64,000 bases of DNA from Fragilaria crotonensis (lineage: Eukaryota > Bacillariophyta > Fragilariophyceae > Fragilariales > Fragilariaceae). Both the position numbers and the translations under genes were made by a program. The stretch spans positions 17,839-81,838 of the forward strand of contig JAKSYS010000234.1 in the NCBI GenBank assembly GCA_022925895.1. Direction: 5' to 3'. The notes under the pieces were generated by a model, which saw only the letters and a program-made list of their open reading frames with translations, was not told the DNA's origin and made no database searches. Positions 35,965-46,777 of the stretch are shown piece after piece (the stretch's first letter is position 1; each line of letters starts with the position of its first letter).

Positions 35965-37824
35965 GTTTATCAGACCCAAATGCTCAAGGGCGACCCTGTG
36001 GATCACTGCTGTCATCCAAGAATGTGGATGATGGGGCCTGATCAGCCTGAACAGGAACCTGAATTCTGCACACAGAGACTGGGGATCTTTGGTGACATAT
36101 CTCTTGAAGAAAAAACATTATGACCATTTGCACCTAGGAAACACATAACATCCCACATGTTGTTTTAAAAATGATTTACAATTGCCTAAACCTGCCATGT
36201 AACGGATCTGAACGGCTCAATTTTGAATGAAGAATGTGATACCATATGATACCATTTGAAACAAAAATCATGGTAAAAACAACGATCCACATTTATTTTA
36301 GCTAAGATTATCGCATGATACGATTTTCAAAAAATTCAAAAAAATTGAGCTTGATTTCATCTTCGTAAGAACGTACCTTAAAAAGGCAAAGTCATGGCTG
36401 AGGGGGGACCCGATTTCAGCAAACATTGTTTTGCACAGAAAAGTGCCTTGGCTGTGGTAGTATGTCATGTTTGCAGGAGGTTGCATTATAAAACCTTCAG
36501 CGCAAATCCACCTTATTGATTTTTCCGGATCATTTCTTACAGGAATGGCAAACAATGGATGAATTAAAAACAATGCTTGTTACTTAGATACATGTGCCCA
36601 ATGCTGGGCACTTGAGAATGATTTAAGCTCCTTTGTCAGCATATTTACCCTCCTGTCCAAAGAATTCAACAATGAACGCCTGCATGAACGTGAAAAGCAC
36701 ATGGGCATAACAATGATTGTTGGGGCTGAGTAACCATTTGAAAATTTTTATAGGTTGTTGGGATTTATTGAATGTCACATTGGCAAGTCCCGATTGCTCC
36801 GAGATTCTTTGTCAAAACAGCAGTCGTCAGGGCTATTGTCTATTAAACAATTTTGCAACGGTATTCACAGCAAAGACAATTGAAAAATGTGAATGACTTA
36901 AGGTAACAACTTTCCATGTAGGAAAGCAGCATACCAGATTTTAAGTACCTTGCCGGAAATGCTTTCCTGACTTTTGAGCTCACTTTTTTCAGAGTTGGCT
37001 GATAACTCCCAAATTCGTGGAAACTATATTTTTCACCACTTTCCACTATGGCAGGGCACAGGTTCTTCAGTGCTTGTCTCGCCTGCTTGGGGCTTGATGC
37101 TCCCACTTACAAATTGCTTGATGGCCAGGGAATTCACGCCATCCATTATTTGACTGACCTTCCATTTCCAGAGATTGACAAGATGATCCACCTTTCCAGG
37201 TGGAAGCCCAGGGTGGTCAATATTGAAGATGACGAAGAACTTGTACCTACCCTCATGTTTCCCTACCTTGCAGTTGGGAAGTTCAAGGCTCTCCGCTCTT
37301 GGGCGGAATAGCTACTGTATCCTTCGCGGCGATGCTCCGAACCCTGTTCACTTTGATGACCGCGCTGTCATGCACTTTCCTAATTGGTTGATGGAGTTGG
37401 AGGAGATCAACATCACAAGGTGGCGGCTTTTACACCAAAACATACATAGTAGATATTGTTACAAAATCTGTAAAAACCTTTTACAAATTGTAGGTATATA
37501 TACTTACATGTTCCAAATATCTTTTGACGCACTTCATTTTATCTGTGTGTACTATCTGTTGTCCATGAATTTAGTCCTCCAAAAATACCTATGTATACGC
37601 TGAACACCTCTATGTGTACAGTGTTCTGTCATTGTATCACCATTTTGACTCATAACCTTGTATAGTGCATACTTCAACTTCTACTTTGACCTGGCGGTGT
37701 GAAAGAATATGACACACCGTTTTGACCCATTTCTTATAGTTATGTACACTTTCCAATTATTTGCCAATTATGAGTACGCCGCTGTTCCTTCTTTTCTTTC
37801 TCCCTTCTTCAGCTTACTGTCTCA

Positions 37825-37953
37825 ACTGTAAATTGTTACTGGATGGCAACAATGTACAGTCCTCTCAAGCGTCTCGACTGTAAATTGTTACTGGATGGCA
37901 ACAATGTACAGTCCTCTCGAGTGTCACTGGATCAATTGTTACTGGATGGCAAC
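37825..37953. repeat. 52-bp tandem repeat inside the TIR element
   Basis: Unit beginning ACTGTAAATTGTTACTGGAT at 37825 and 37877, with a partial third copy near 37930. Confidence 0.85.
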
Positions 37954-38214
37954 TATTGTCACAGTGGGATACCAGGAGGTTCCGGAAGTTTGGCTTTTTT
38001 GCCGTACGGAATACTGGCGGCTACGCATACTATCGTATTCCATTTCGAACGGATCCGGATAAATTATCCCCCCCTTGCACCGATTTCGAATGTCGGGATT
38101 ATGTGTCCCTTTTTTAATTACCAAACGTGATGTCGAGAATCTTAAGTACATTGCATCGAAACGACGTGTGCGAACGTCAAATCAACGCATTGTTCGTGGA
38201 ACTACTTAGGATAA

Positions 38215-38612
38215 AGCCATTGGCTTCCAGAAGCCAATGGCTTAAGACAAAGGTTTGAAGTCATTGGCTTAAGCCAACGGCTTCTGGAAGCCAATGGCTT
38301 CCACGCTACAGTCGGCGAAGCCAAACTGAAAAACACACGTTTTAATATTATAGCTCGTCATCAAAGGTCTAACTTACGGCTTTTCATCTTCAAATAGACA
38401 GTGTCGTTCGAACTTAGAGACTTGAATATATGGTACGCATTTGACGATGACCCCTCATTATGTCTCGTTTCTTTATAACGAGTTCCCATAGGAATAAAAC
38501 ACGTTCCTTGATTAGCTCGGCGAAGACATTGAAGTATTGACTTCAGAAGCCATTAAGCCAATGACTTCAAAGCCACTGGCTTAAGCCAATGGCTTCTGGA
38601 AGCCAATGGCTT
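38215..38612. repeat. Clustered near-palindromic words AGCC(A/T)(A/T)TGGCTT inside the TIR element
   Basis: About nine copies of AAGCCAATGGCTT and its near-inverse occur in two clusters (38215-38300 and 38545-38612), often as back-to-back inverted pairs that could form hairpins. They are not at the element ends, so they are not simply terminal repeats. Confidence 0.8.
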
Positions 38613-38940
38613 TGGACATATCCTTACTAAGTAGTTTAACCACCTTATTTCAACCGTCGTCAGAGAAGTCATTTCCGCTACCATTACTTAAGCTCAAATA
38701 TAAGTGCTTGTTGTTAATTAAAAAGGATCATTAGCTCACCGTTCCGATTTATATCAGACGTGGATTTATTTAGCTTTGTTTTCAAGGAATCGCACGTACA
38801 GTATTTGTGTAGACAAATGTACGATACGGTATAAAAGCCAGACTTCCGGAACCTCCAGGTACCTGCAATCAAAGCTTTGTTTGAAACGACACCTGATACC
38901 CAGCGGATTGGTATGCTGGTGATGGGAAAATCAAATTTTC

Positions 38941-39020
38941 GGTTTACAATGGGAATTGAACCCACAGCCTCACTCAAGAGGGTCCTCATTGCGGAGGTTT
39001 AACCAACTATACTATATACC
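38941..39020 (-). ncRNA. tRNA-like sequence, probably a tRNA-derived relic
   Basis: On the minus strand there is an exact A-box match (TAGTATAGTTGG) and an exact B-box match (GGTTCAATTCC), about 40 nt apart. A T-arm of five pairs (GTGGG / CCCAT) and a class II-like variable arm (CCTC / GAGG) are present. The ends GGTATAT and GTAAACC pair with one mismatch. The anticodon arm does not give a clean five-pair stem and seven-base loop, and spacing near position 8 is off by one. I therefore call it tRNA-derived rather than a working tRNA. It lies inside the 37411-40285 element. Confidence 0.5.
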
Positions 39021-41140
39021 AATCGCCATACATAAATATTTTTAAAATGTACTACTATATAAACTTTACTTATGTAGGGTGCAAGTAAAGGTCAATACGG
39101 ATAAATTTGAATACCATGTGACACATGGTATTCAAAATACATGAATGTACATCAAAGCATACCAGTAAAAATCTCCACAGAATTTACAAGAAGTAACAAC
39201 ATACCGTTGACTAAATTTATGCTGGGGCAGGGCAGCAAGACACAAAATTACAAAGACATGATGTAAACGCACTAAAAAATGAAGACAACTCACATTCTGG
39301 TGAGGAGGTAAGCAACAGTGCAGCAATGATATTCAAGAAACAATGCACAATTCACTGATTCAATACACCACTAGAGAAGCTGGAATGAGAATTGCTGAAG
39401 AAGAGTGCTGCTGTGCTGCTGCGGCACAGACATCTAAAGGTACTAGTGTGCGTTGTTGATTAATCTGCAAACAACATGTCCACATTTGATTACCTTCTTC
39501 TTGCCAGAATTGCTAACAACAATGACACTCTTACAGCAACAGCATGGACTGCATTGATTTTCTTTCTGAATCACGTTGTCACAATGACATAAAAGAAGTG
39601 AACCTGCCATCCAGTGGAAGTAACTTTTGATGCATGTGATGACTGTCATCGGCATGCCTTCATCAAGAGAAACCAATACTCTGCAGGGCAGGGCAGTCAT
39701 GATGATAACAGCAACACCTGGTGACCACTTGCAAATGTGATTGGAAAGTCAACCTGCCATCCAGTGGATTGACTTTCTAATGCATGTTGCAGTCATCGGT
39801 GTGCCTCCATCTTCCAGGGAAGATGTAGACCTGACGCCGATCCATTTAGTCGGGGATGCATTAAGAAGTGGCAGGGCATATCCAGCCCAGTCAGAACAGG
39901 AGCAATATGTGAGGAGCGGTGGTGATTGAATGGAGTACGTTGCAAATTGCTTTCAGTTTATGCATTGGGTTGTCGATAGCAACAAGAATCAAAGAATTAA
40001 TGTAATTGGAGTACTGTCCTCTGTACTACTATACTGTGGTAGACAAGTAAGCCAAACATAGACATTACATTGTAAAATGTTATGGTGGCGAGTGAAAAAA
40101 GAGGGTACATGTAAAATGGATGTAACACAGCTGTACTGGACTAAAAAAACTGATACACTCTCAAGGGAAATTACAGCTAACAAGATTTGGTACAAGACAA
40201 TAGGATATTACGCAGTGTACCGGACTCAAAAAAAAACGGCACGCGTAACAAATTTTTTACATGTAAAAGCCGCCACGTTGTGATGAATCAAGCTAAGAAG
40301 GACAGTAATGACACAGAGGAAGAACTGAAGCTGGCGTTGATGACAGCTTGGCCTATGTGGGTTAACTGTACACAACTTACTATTAAGCTCAACACAGCAG
40401 TGTTGTCGCCGGAATGCCTTTTGCTTATGTCGTCGGTGACAATGATGAGGTGGCACCTGATGATCTTGCTTGCAACAACTGGGACTCTGATGATGACAAT
40501 TTGGTTGCCATGTCAATCTTGGATGGTGAAACCTTCTTGCAAAATAACAAGAGGATGTTAGATATCCGCAAACCATTTGTCATGATGGAGGGACCTGGCT
40601 GGCCTTTTGTTCAACCCCTTTAACAGGAAGTGCAATGATTGTGCTGCCTTCAAGTCCTTGAAGTCTCAGGCGGCTGTGGGAAGATCTGCTATTGCCACCC
40701 AGAAGGCCAAGGCTTACTCCATGGTAACTTCCACCATTGTCACAGGGAAAGAAAAGTTCTCTTTTGACCGGTATGTTGGCAAGCACCAGCAGGCGCATAA
40801 TGACTTGTTGTTCATGGAGGAGCCAGTTGCCCACACCAAGAAAGTTACTGATTTCCTTGCCGGCATTTGTGATCCCAAGTTGGAGACTAACATCCAAACT
40901 TGTATGGGCAATGAGCAGAAGCTGACTAACTTTGAGTTGTGCCAGCATTACTTCAAGATGATTGTAGAGAACACCAAGACCAGGACAAAGTTGCCCTCCA
41001 ACATTTGAGAGATTGTCAAGGTTGAAATTGTCAAGGACGAGAAGAAAGCCAAGCAGAAGAAGACACCAAGTGGGATTGCGATTCACTCTGAGCAGTATTC
41101 TGCAAATGACTATAACAAGCTGGAGTCTTTTTGATGAGGT

Positions 41141-41584
41141 GATGTAGTAGCTAGTAGTGGACTCACTGTTAATGCCAATTTCAATTTGGCTCATCCGAAA
41201 CGATACCGACATTTTCACCGAGACAGGTCAACTAGACACATTGGTTTGCATCACCTGAACCGAGAGAAAAGTGCGCGGCGAGGACCCGAATGCACCAACA
41301 GCTCCAATATCAAAATTCTGAGCAACTAGTCATCTGTGATTTTCAACTTCATCCATCCAAATTGTCATCAACCATGGGAAAAAGTAACACCTGCCACCTC
41401 CAAGTGTCGGCAGGATGCGACAGGAGAGCAGCAACTGCTGCTTTGCATTTCGTCCATCATATAGATGACGATGACGATCACGCCGATGAAAGAATTGAAT
41501 GAATACTAGTACTGGAGTACATCATTTGAGCTGCCTTCGTCCATTCATTCGTTCACTGCAAACATTGCGCATTTATTCATTCTT
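41141..41584. other. Spacer between copia 2 and LRR gene B
   Basis: No gene called; a 70-codon frame at 41290-41502 has no recognisable features. The stretch at about 41190-41235 (ATCCGAAAC, then TTCACCGAGA, then GTCAACTA) resembles the 77 bp between the two copia elements (35615-35655), perhaps a displaced piece of the same target DNA. Confidence 0.4.
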
Positions 41585-43665
41585 TTAGCCGCAGGAAATA
41601 GAATAACGATCGGAGCAACAACCTGATAAACATACAATTTCACCACAGTCGATTAAGATACTCGAGTTAAGAAATGGGAGTGAGCAGAGGGATGACGGAA
41701 TTGTCCCCTTCAACGTATTGTTGAAGAAACCCAACGTGGTCAACTGTGTCAGGAGTCTCATCTCACTCGGAATGGTGGAAGTCAACTGATTGCTGTTAAA
41801 ATCCAATGCCGCCAATTCTTGCAAGAGTCCGATCTCACTTGGAATTGCGGATGTCAACGAATTGTCGTAAAAATTCAATGCCGTCAAATGTGTCAAGCGT
41901 CCGATCTCACTTGGGATTGTGGAAGTCAACTGATTGTTGGAGAAACCCAAATCAGTTAACTGTGTCAAGAGTCCGATCTCGCTTGGAATTGTGGACGTCA
42001 ATGAATTCAATGAGAAATCCAACCACGTCAACTGCGTCAAGCGTCCGATCTCACTTGGAATGGTGGAAGAAAAAAAATTGTTGTTGAAATACAAGGTTGT
42101 CAACTGTGTCAAGAGCCCGATCTCACTAGGAATTGTGAAAGTCATCTCATTGTTGGCGAGATTCAACTGTGTCAACTGCGTCAAGCGTCCAAGCTCACTT
42201 GGGACTGTGGAAGTCAACTGATTGTTGGAGAGATCTAACGCCGTCAACTTTGTCAAGAGTCCGATCTCACTTGAAATTCCGGATGTCAACGAATTGCCAT
42301 AGAAATCCAGCAACGTCAACTCTGTCAAGCGTCCGATCTCACTTGGGATTGTGGAAGTAAAAGATTGCCGGAAAAATCCAATGTCGTCAAAGTTGTCAGA
42401 AGTCCGATCTCACTTGGAATCGCGGATGTGAAGGCATTGACGGCGAGATCCAACTGTATCAACTGTGTCAAGAGTCCGATCTCACTTGGGACTCTGAAGT
42501 CAACGCATTGTTGTAGAAACTCAAGTACGTCAACTGTGTCAAGAGTCCGATCTCAGTTGGGATTGTGGAAGTCAACGCACTGTTGTCCAAATTCAAGTAC
42601 GTCAACTGTGTCAACACTCCGATCTCACTTGGGATTGCCGAACCAGTCGTTGCGTTGCCAAACGTGAATGTCGATCGACACCTCGTCACATTTGCAATGG
42701 AAAGAAAGTTACAAGCAATTACCACCTGCGTCGTGGAGGTCGTCGTCGGGATGACGGATACACTTACAGTTGGTGCTCGAGTGGAGTCAGTGGTTGGTGA
42801 AGCGGCTGGTGAAGTGGTCGCCGCAGATGGGCTTTTAGTTGGTGCCAGTGTCGGGGTTGGAATGGTGGTGGGAGAGGACATCGACGAAGAACTGCTACCT
42901 GCAGCTGTTGATCGAACGACAAGAAAAACAACTGCAACCATCGCGCCAACAAGACAGCTCACAAATAAGACAAGACCCAAAGAAGTGCATCGAGATTGGT
43001 ACCGCTTCATTCTAACGTACTGGGCCTCGGCAACTACCACCGTTCCCTCCTCGTTTCCATCCGGTACCTGTTGTGCGTCCACAGCGTACAAACCACTTCC
43101 AGTTGCAATTAGACTGCTGTTGTCGTGCGCACCAGTATATGCCCCTGCGGAGTTTGGCACTTTCTCTTCCTGCTTGAATTCTTCACTTGTTGTTAACTGG
43201 CTGATGGTCGGATCATACGAACGAATTGGTGGCCTGAATGTCCAACGTGCCGCTGTGATGCGATCGGATCCTTCGCTCGGAAATGCGCCGGGACCAACGT
43301 CGCGATTGCTTGCAACACCTGCCGGTGGCCTTCTTGCCATGGAGTCTACCATCCGCAACCCAGGTGAAGGCATTGGTTCACTCGGTGGTGCAAGTTCCAA
43401 TTTCTTTGTTTCAACAACATCATGAACAAGGTCGCGACGACCACCATTATCCTCATCGGCATTATTCACCAGTGCCAATGATGGTGATACCAAAGCGGAC
43501 GGAAGTGAGGAACCAGAAGCAGCCGAAGACTCCGTGGCCATCCCTGGAAATTCATCCGACGAACTTTCTTCGAAAAACGTCGTCGTCCTCCTCCTCGATG
43601 CCGTCACCCATAGAATGCCTCGACAACAACGTTGTCAATGTCGTCGGCACTGCCTCGATTTTCCA
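41585..43665 (-). pseudogene. LRR gene B: paralog of A and C, with several frame breaks
   Basis: Same layout as gene A: acidic N-terminus, membrane helix (LGLVLFVSCLVGAMVAVVFL), Ser/Thr/Pro stalk, Cys cap (CNFLSIANVTRC) and about 13 repeats of the IPSEIG type. It ends in the family motif CLSGCCSDRY. The ATG at 43665 matches the A start, but the frame is lost within about 20 codons. Further single-base losses occur near 42495 (in a repeat, DNA for LTSTIPSE reduced by one base) and near 42373. The longest continuous pieces are 42468-43607 and 41585-42328. The upstream 300 bp are also shared with gene A. Confidence 0.8.
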
Positions 43666-43973
43666 TCAGAAAACAAGATTTCTACTTGTATATTTATATT
43701 GAGTACTGGAGTAGAAAAATGTGCACGTGAGTTGATCGAATCAGATCACCTTCGAGTATGATACTCGGATTAGGGACTCTTTCAGTACAAGTACTCTGAG
43801 GTCAGAAGGGTGCTGGAGTACAATCACAACCTCGTATTTCTCAATACCTTGTTGCTAGTAGAGCAATGTTACTACTAGTAGAGTACCAGGTACTCCGAGT
43901 ACCAGCTTCATGAGCTGAGAGCCCTCGACGAAGGAGAATAGCAAGAAGATCGAACGAAACTGGGATCTGGAAC

Positions 43974-44882
43974 GAGAGTGCCTAATGCGCTTAGAATTAA
44001 TGCGCATATAAAGCACTTGCACCAATCAAAATCGTCCAAAACGTCATCGTTGCAATTTCGAAGTCAATAATTCTGTTACACCCCCTGCCTAAGTATGAAG
44101 GTCACTTTTAACGCTCATGACCACAAGATCAAACATGTAACATGTAACACGAAGTCTGTGTACGTGTGCCGTATCATAGCTGAACTACCTTGTATGAATA
44201 TCACTCCGTGTACTCAGTACTTTTTTAAATAGATCAACCAAATTAGCAGTCTTCGCCGCACTTCGCAACACTCGGAGTACTTGTGTTTTTACCAAGAGAT
44301 CGTAAAAAAAACCAAAAGAACACCATCACCGTTGCAATTTCGAAGTCAATAATTCTGTTACACCCCTGCCTAAGTATGAAGGTCACTTTAACGCTCATGA
44401 CCACAAGATCAAACATGTAACATGTAACACGAAGTCTGTACGTGTGCCGTAGCTGAACTACCTTGTATGAATATCACCCGTGTACTCAGTACTTTTAAAT
44501 AGATCAACCAAATTAGCAGTCTTCGCCGCACTTCGCAACACTCGAGTACTTGTGTTTTACCAAGAGATCGTAAAAAAACCAAAAGAAAACCATCACGCAC
44601 ACGCTCTACGAGCGTGCGTTCAGTAACCGTCAAGTTCGTTGAACCTTCAAGTCTCGCTCTTCCCAGCACCAACACCGTCGTAAATGTTTACAATGAAGGC
44701 GAAATTAAGATATATAAACTCTCGACAGGTGTTGCTTGCAACCTGCCTTGAACCGTTATTGATATTTTCAGAACAGGTAGATGACTCTTTCGGGGAGGGG
44801 CAACCCCAACCGAAATTCGGACGATTTTGATTGGTGCAAGTGCTTTATAAGCGCATCAATTCTAAGCGCATTAGGCATATTC
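43974..44882. mobile_element. 909-bp MULE-like non-autonomous element with 64-bp TIRs and 9-bp target duplication
   Basis: The inverted termini of 64 bp (43974-44037 and the inverse of 44819-44882, sharing GCCTAATGCGCTTAGAATT) differ at a handful of positions. ATCTGGAAC flanks both ends as a direct repeat (43965-43973 and 44883-44891). Long TIRs with a 9-bp target duplication are characteristic of Mutator-like elements. No transposase is present. The element sits upstream of LRR gene B and contains the 0.28-kb tandem duplication. Confidence 0.82.
44048..44593. repeat. 0.28-kb tandem duplication whose two copies differ almost only by deletions
   Basis: The segment starting CGTTGCAATTTCGAAG at 44048 is repeated from about 44329. 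I count nine indels, every one a shortening of the second copy, mostly by one base in a homopolymer or short repeat, and a single substitution at the very end. This asymmetry is discussed as a possible assembly artefact. Confidence 0.88.
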
Positions 44883-45077
44883 ATCTGGAACATACCGAAC
44901 ATTGCGCCCATTACTCGGATTCATATATGCAAGCAACTTCCGAAAACCTTCGGACGCACAGTTTCAGCATGGTGGACTGGGGTACTAGGTACTAGTACCA
45001 CGTATTACTGGTACTCATCGATTAGGCCACAATATGTGCTCCGGGATTATGGATGGGGAGCCCGTCTATGTATGTTT

Positions 45078-45294
45078 GGGAGCCCGTCTGTGTCCCCTTT
45101 TCGAGCCGGTCAATCTTTTACTTGCGTAGCTTCTACATCACTGTCTATACGAATACCATCCGGAGATGAGATTCTGGAGGTTTTTTTTTTATCCCATAAA
45201 AAGTACATGGTTGGCTGACGACGCAGTTAATTTCACGAAGTAGATTTATATAGAACGTTTGACCGGCTCGAAAAGGGGACATAGACGGGCTCCC
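45078..45294. mobile_element. 217-bp MITE-like element with 36-bp terminal inverted repeats
   Basis: GGGAGCCCGTCTGTGTCCCC (continuing to 45113) is matched by the inverse of 45259-45294 with one mismatch. A partial direct copy of the end (GGGGAGCCCGTCTATG) lies just upstream at about 45057. I could not identify a clear target duplication. Confidence 0.75.
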
Positions 45295-46167
45295 GGTATA
45301 ATTCAAATTTTATCATACCGTGGTATTATACCACTCCATTTTTGAGGGTGTTAGGTATAATTGTATTATTGGAATCATGTTTAGAGTTAGGGTTTCATGG
45401 TCATGCGGGTGTTTCGAGCGACGAGTATCATCATACATACACAATTCTGATAGTATTGACATCCTCCAGATCTGCAACCAGCACAAAAGCACACAAATAT
45501 CAGAGGTGAATCTAAATATGAGGAATGGGATAAAATTTGTGAACATTTTGTTGAATTCTACAGGCTCAGAGGAGATGAGTCAGAGACAGACACGCCCAAG
45601 ATTGCAATAATGCTCAGGCAGACTTCAAGATAATTGACTGAAGTGCAAGAAGCAAGAAGCACAGTAGAGCTTTTGGATAGCTTGATGCTTTTATGGAGGG
45701 TCAATGCATATCAATACAGAGCCAAACTCAAGTATCTCAATAAACAGGGGATTCTTTCCGGAACAATACTGTGAACTTCCATCGGACATATGAGTAAAAC
45801 ATAATGCCAAAGGCTCTCAAATGAATGAGTTTGATGTGAATATGTATGAGTGTTTTCAAGCTGCCAACAGAAATGGAAGGAGACTTTGATATGACTAAAA
45901 CTATGTTTTGCCCTCACAATTCGTACAACTCAGTGCCAGCCGTGGAAAATGAGTGAAAGTATCATAGCAAACCTCACCCAAACAATAATTCTGACATGAT
46001 ATTTTGCATGAAGTGCCTACACCAAACTCAACAAAATTTTCCAACTGCGGCGGGCCCACCACCTGGCTCGATTCCGTGTTGGCAGTCGTACTGGGGTACT
46101 CTAGTACTAGACTACTGGCTACTGTCAGAACAGCTGTATTATACCACGTGGTATGGTATACAATACA

Positions 46168-46777
46168 GTATAAGGCTCAATCTTAGCGTGGACACAGTGT
46201 GTTTTTTTTCGACACAAACGAAATAGTTTCTCCGAAAAAAATGATTTGTGTCTGTGTTTTTTGCCTTAGCGTGGACACAACCAGGACACAAACACAGTAA
46301 ATTGGAGTTTGTGTCGGCGTTCGACGTTCGACACACGAGATTTGATGAAAAATACAATTGTGTCCCTGTTTTCGCGGACACAAACTCAAATCTCGTGTGT
46401 CGAGCATTCGACACAAACTGAATTTTTAACCAATAGCATTAAGTCGTTCTAGTCAGAGAATTTAAATTCGCATAATATTTTCCTACGGTATTCGAGTACT
46501 TCAGAGTATACGACACAAAATGATTTTCTTAACCAATAGCATGAAGTCGTTCTAGTCAGAGATTTTCAGATTTGAATTATTTTCATCCTACAGTACTTAT
46601 GTACTCCAGTACTTGGGTAGACGATACAGATTCCGCTGTGTCGATGACAACACACTTTCAAATCTTTGGTCCGAAGGCAAGCGACACGACCATCGAACCG
46701 TGTTCTGACATCAACAAATATTTTTTTAGTTTGTGTTCTCTTTCAACACACTGTGTCCTCGCTAAGATTGAGCCTAA
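46168..46777. mobile_element. About 610-bp inverted-repeat element rich in GACACAAA words
   Basis: The ends share GGCTCAATCTTAGCG followed by (T/A)GGACACAGTGTGTT in inverted orientation (about 33 bp). Inside are a hairpin (CGACACACGAGATTTGA and its inverse, about 46331-46403) and two direct copies of CCAATAGCAT(T/G)AAGTCG (about 46431 and 46535). No open reading frame of note and no transposase. Confidence 0.65.

Larger units (their letters stand above)
37411..40285. mobile_element. 2.9-kb non-autonomous DNA element with 24-bp terminal inverted repeats
   Basis: The left terminus CATCACAAGGTGGCGGCTTT (continuing TACA, 37411-37434) is matched by the inverse of 40262-40285 with one mismatch. 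It interrupts a gag frame. Removing it together with one copy of the flanking AA restores the codons for EEINQAKKD, where element 1 has EEIARAKKD, so the target duplication is probably 2 bp. No transposase is recognisable inside. Contents are a tRNA-like sequence, two kinds of short repeat arrays and a pair of direct repeats (about 39600-39665 and 39750-39815). Confidence 0.85.
37048..41130 (+). pseudogene. gag of copia element 2, split by a DNA transposon
   Basis: MAGHRFFSACLACLGLDAPT begins at 37048 and is clearly related to the gag of element 1. The frame breaks near 37318 (four extra bases), and the sequence is then cut at 37410 by the inserted element. It continues from 40288 with QAKKDSNDTEEELKLALMTA, through FDRYVGKHQQAHNDLLFMEE and FLAGICDPKLETNIQTCMG, to a stop at 41006-41008. 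A further degraded stretch (KKTPSGIAIHSEQYSANDY) follows, up to about 41130. Confidence 0.85.
35686..41140 (+). mobile_element. Ty1/copia LTR retrotransposon 2, head to head with element 1, truncated and interrupted
   Basis: The 5' LTR is 35686-35964 (TGAATGAATTCT to TTCA), related to the LTRs of element 1 mainly in its first 50 bp. GTTTATCAGACCCA follows at once as a candidate primer-binding site. A leader of about 1.08 kb precedes gag at 37048. Gag is interrupted by a TIR element at 37411-40285 and resumes afterwards. No pol and no 3' LTR are visible past about 41130, so the 3' half is missing. Only 77 bp separate the two copia elements. Confidence 0.82.

Noticed and set aside
35242-36080. 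Imperfect inverted repeat of about 115 bp, at first read as a foldback element or MITE around a 0.6-kb loop.
   Set aside because: The arms are the conserved leader starts of two copia elements lying head to head; LTRs and gag genes on both sides explain the symmetry.
38941-39020. A functional tRNA gene.
   Set aside because: Promoter boxes are perfect, but the anticodon arm and acceptor spacing are irregular; kept only as a tRNA-like relic.
42565-43425. A 286-codon plus-strand frame across LRR gene B.
   Set aside because: Shadow of the LRR stalk and N-terminal region; the same shadow occurs over gene A at 27428-27829.
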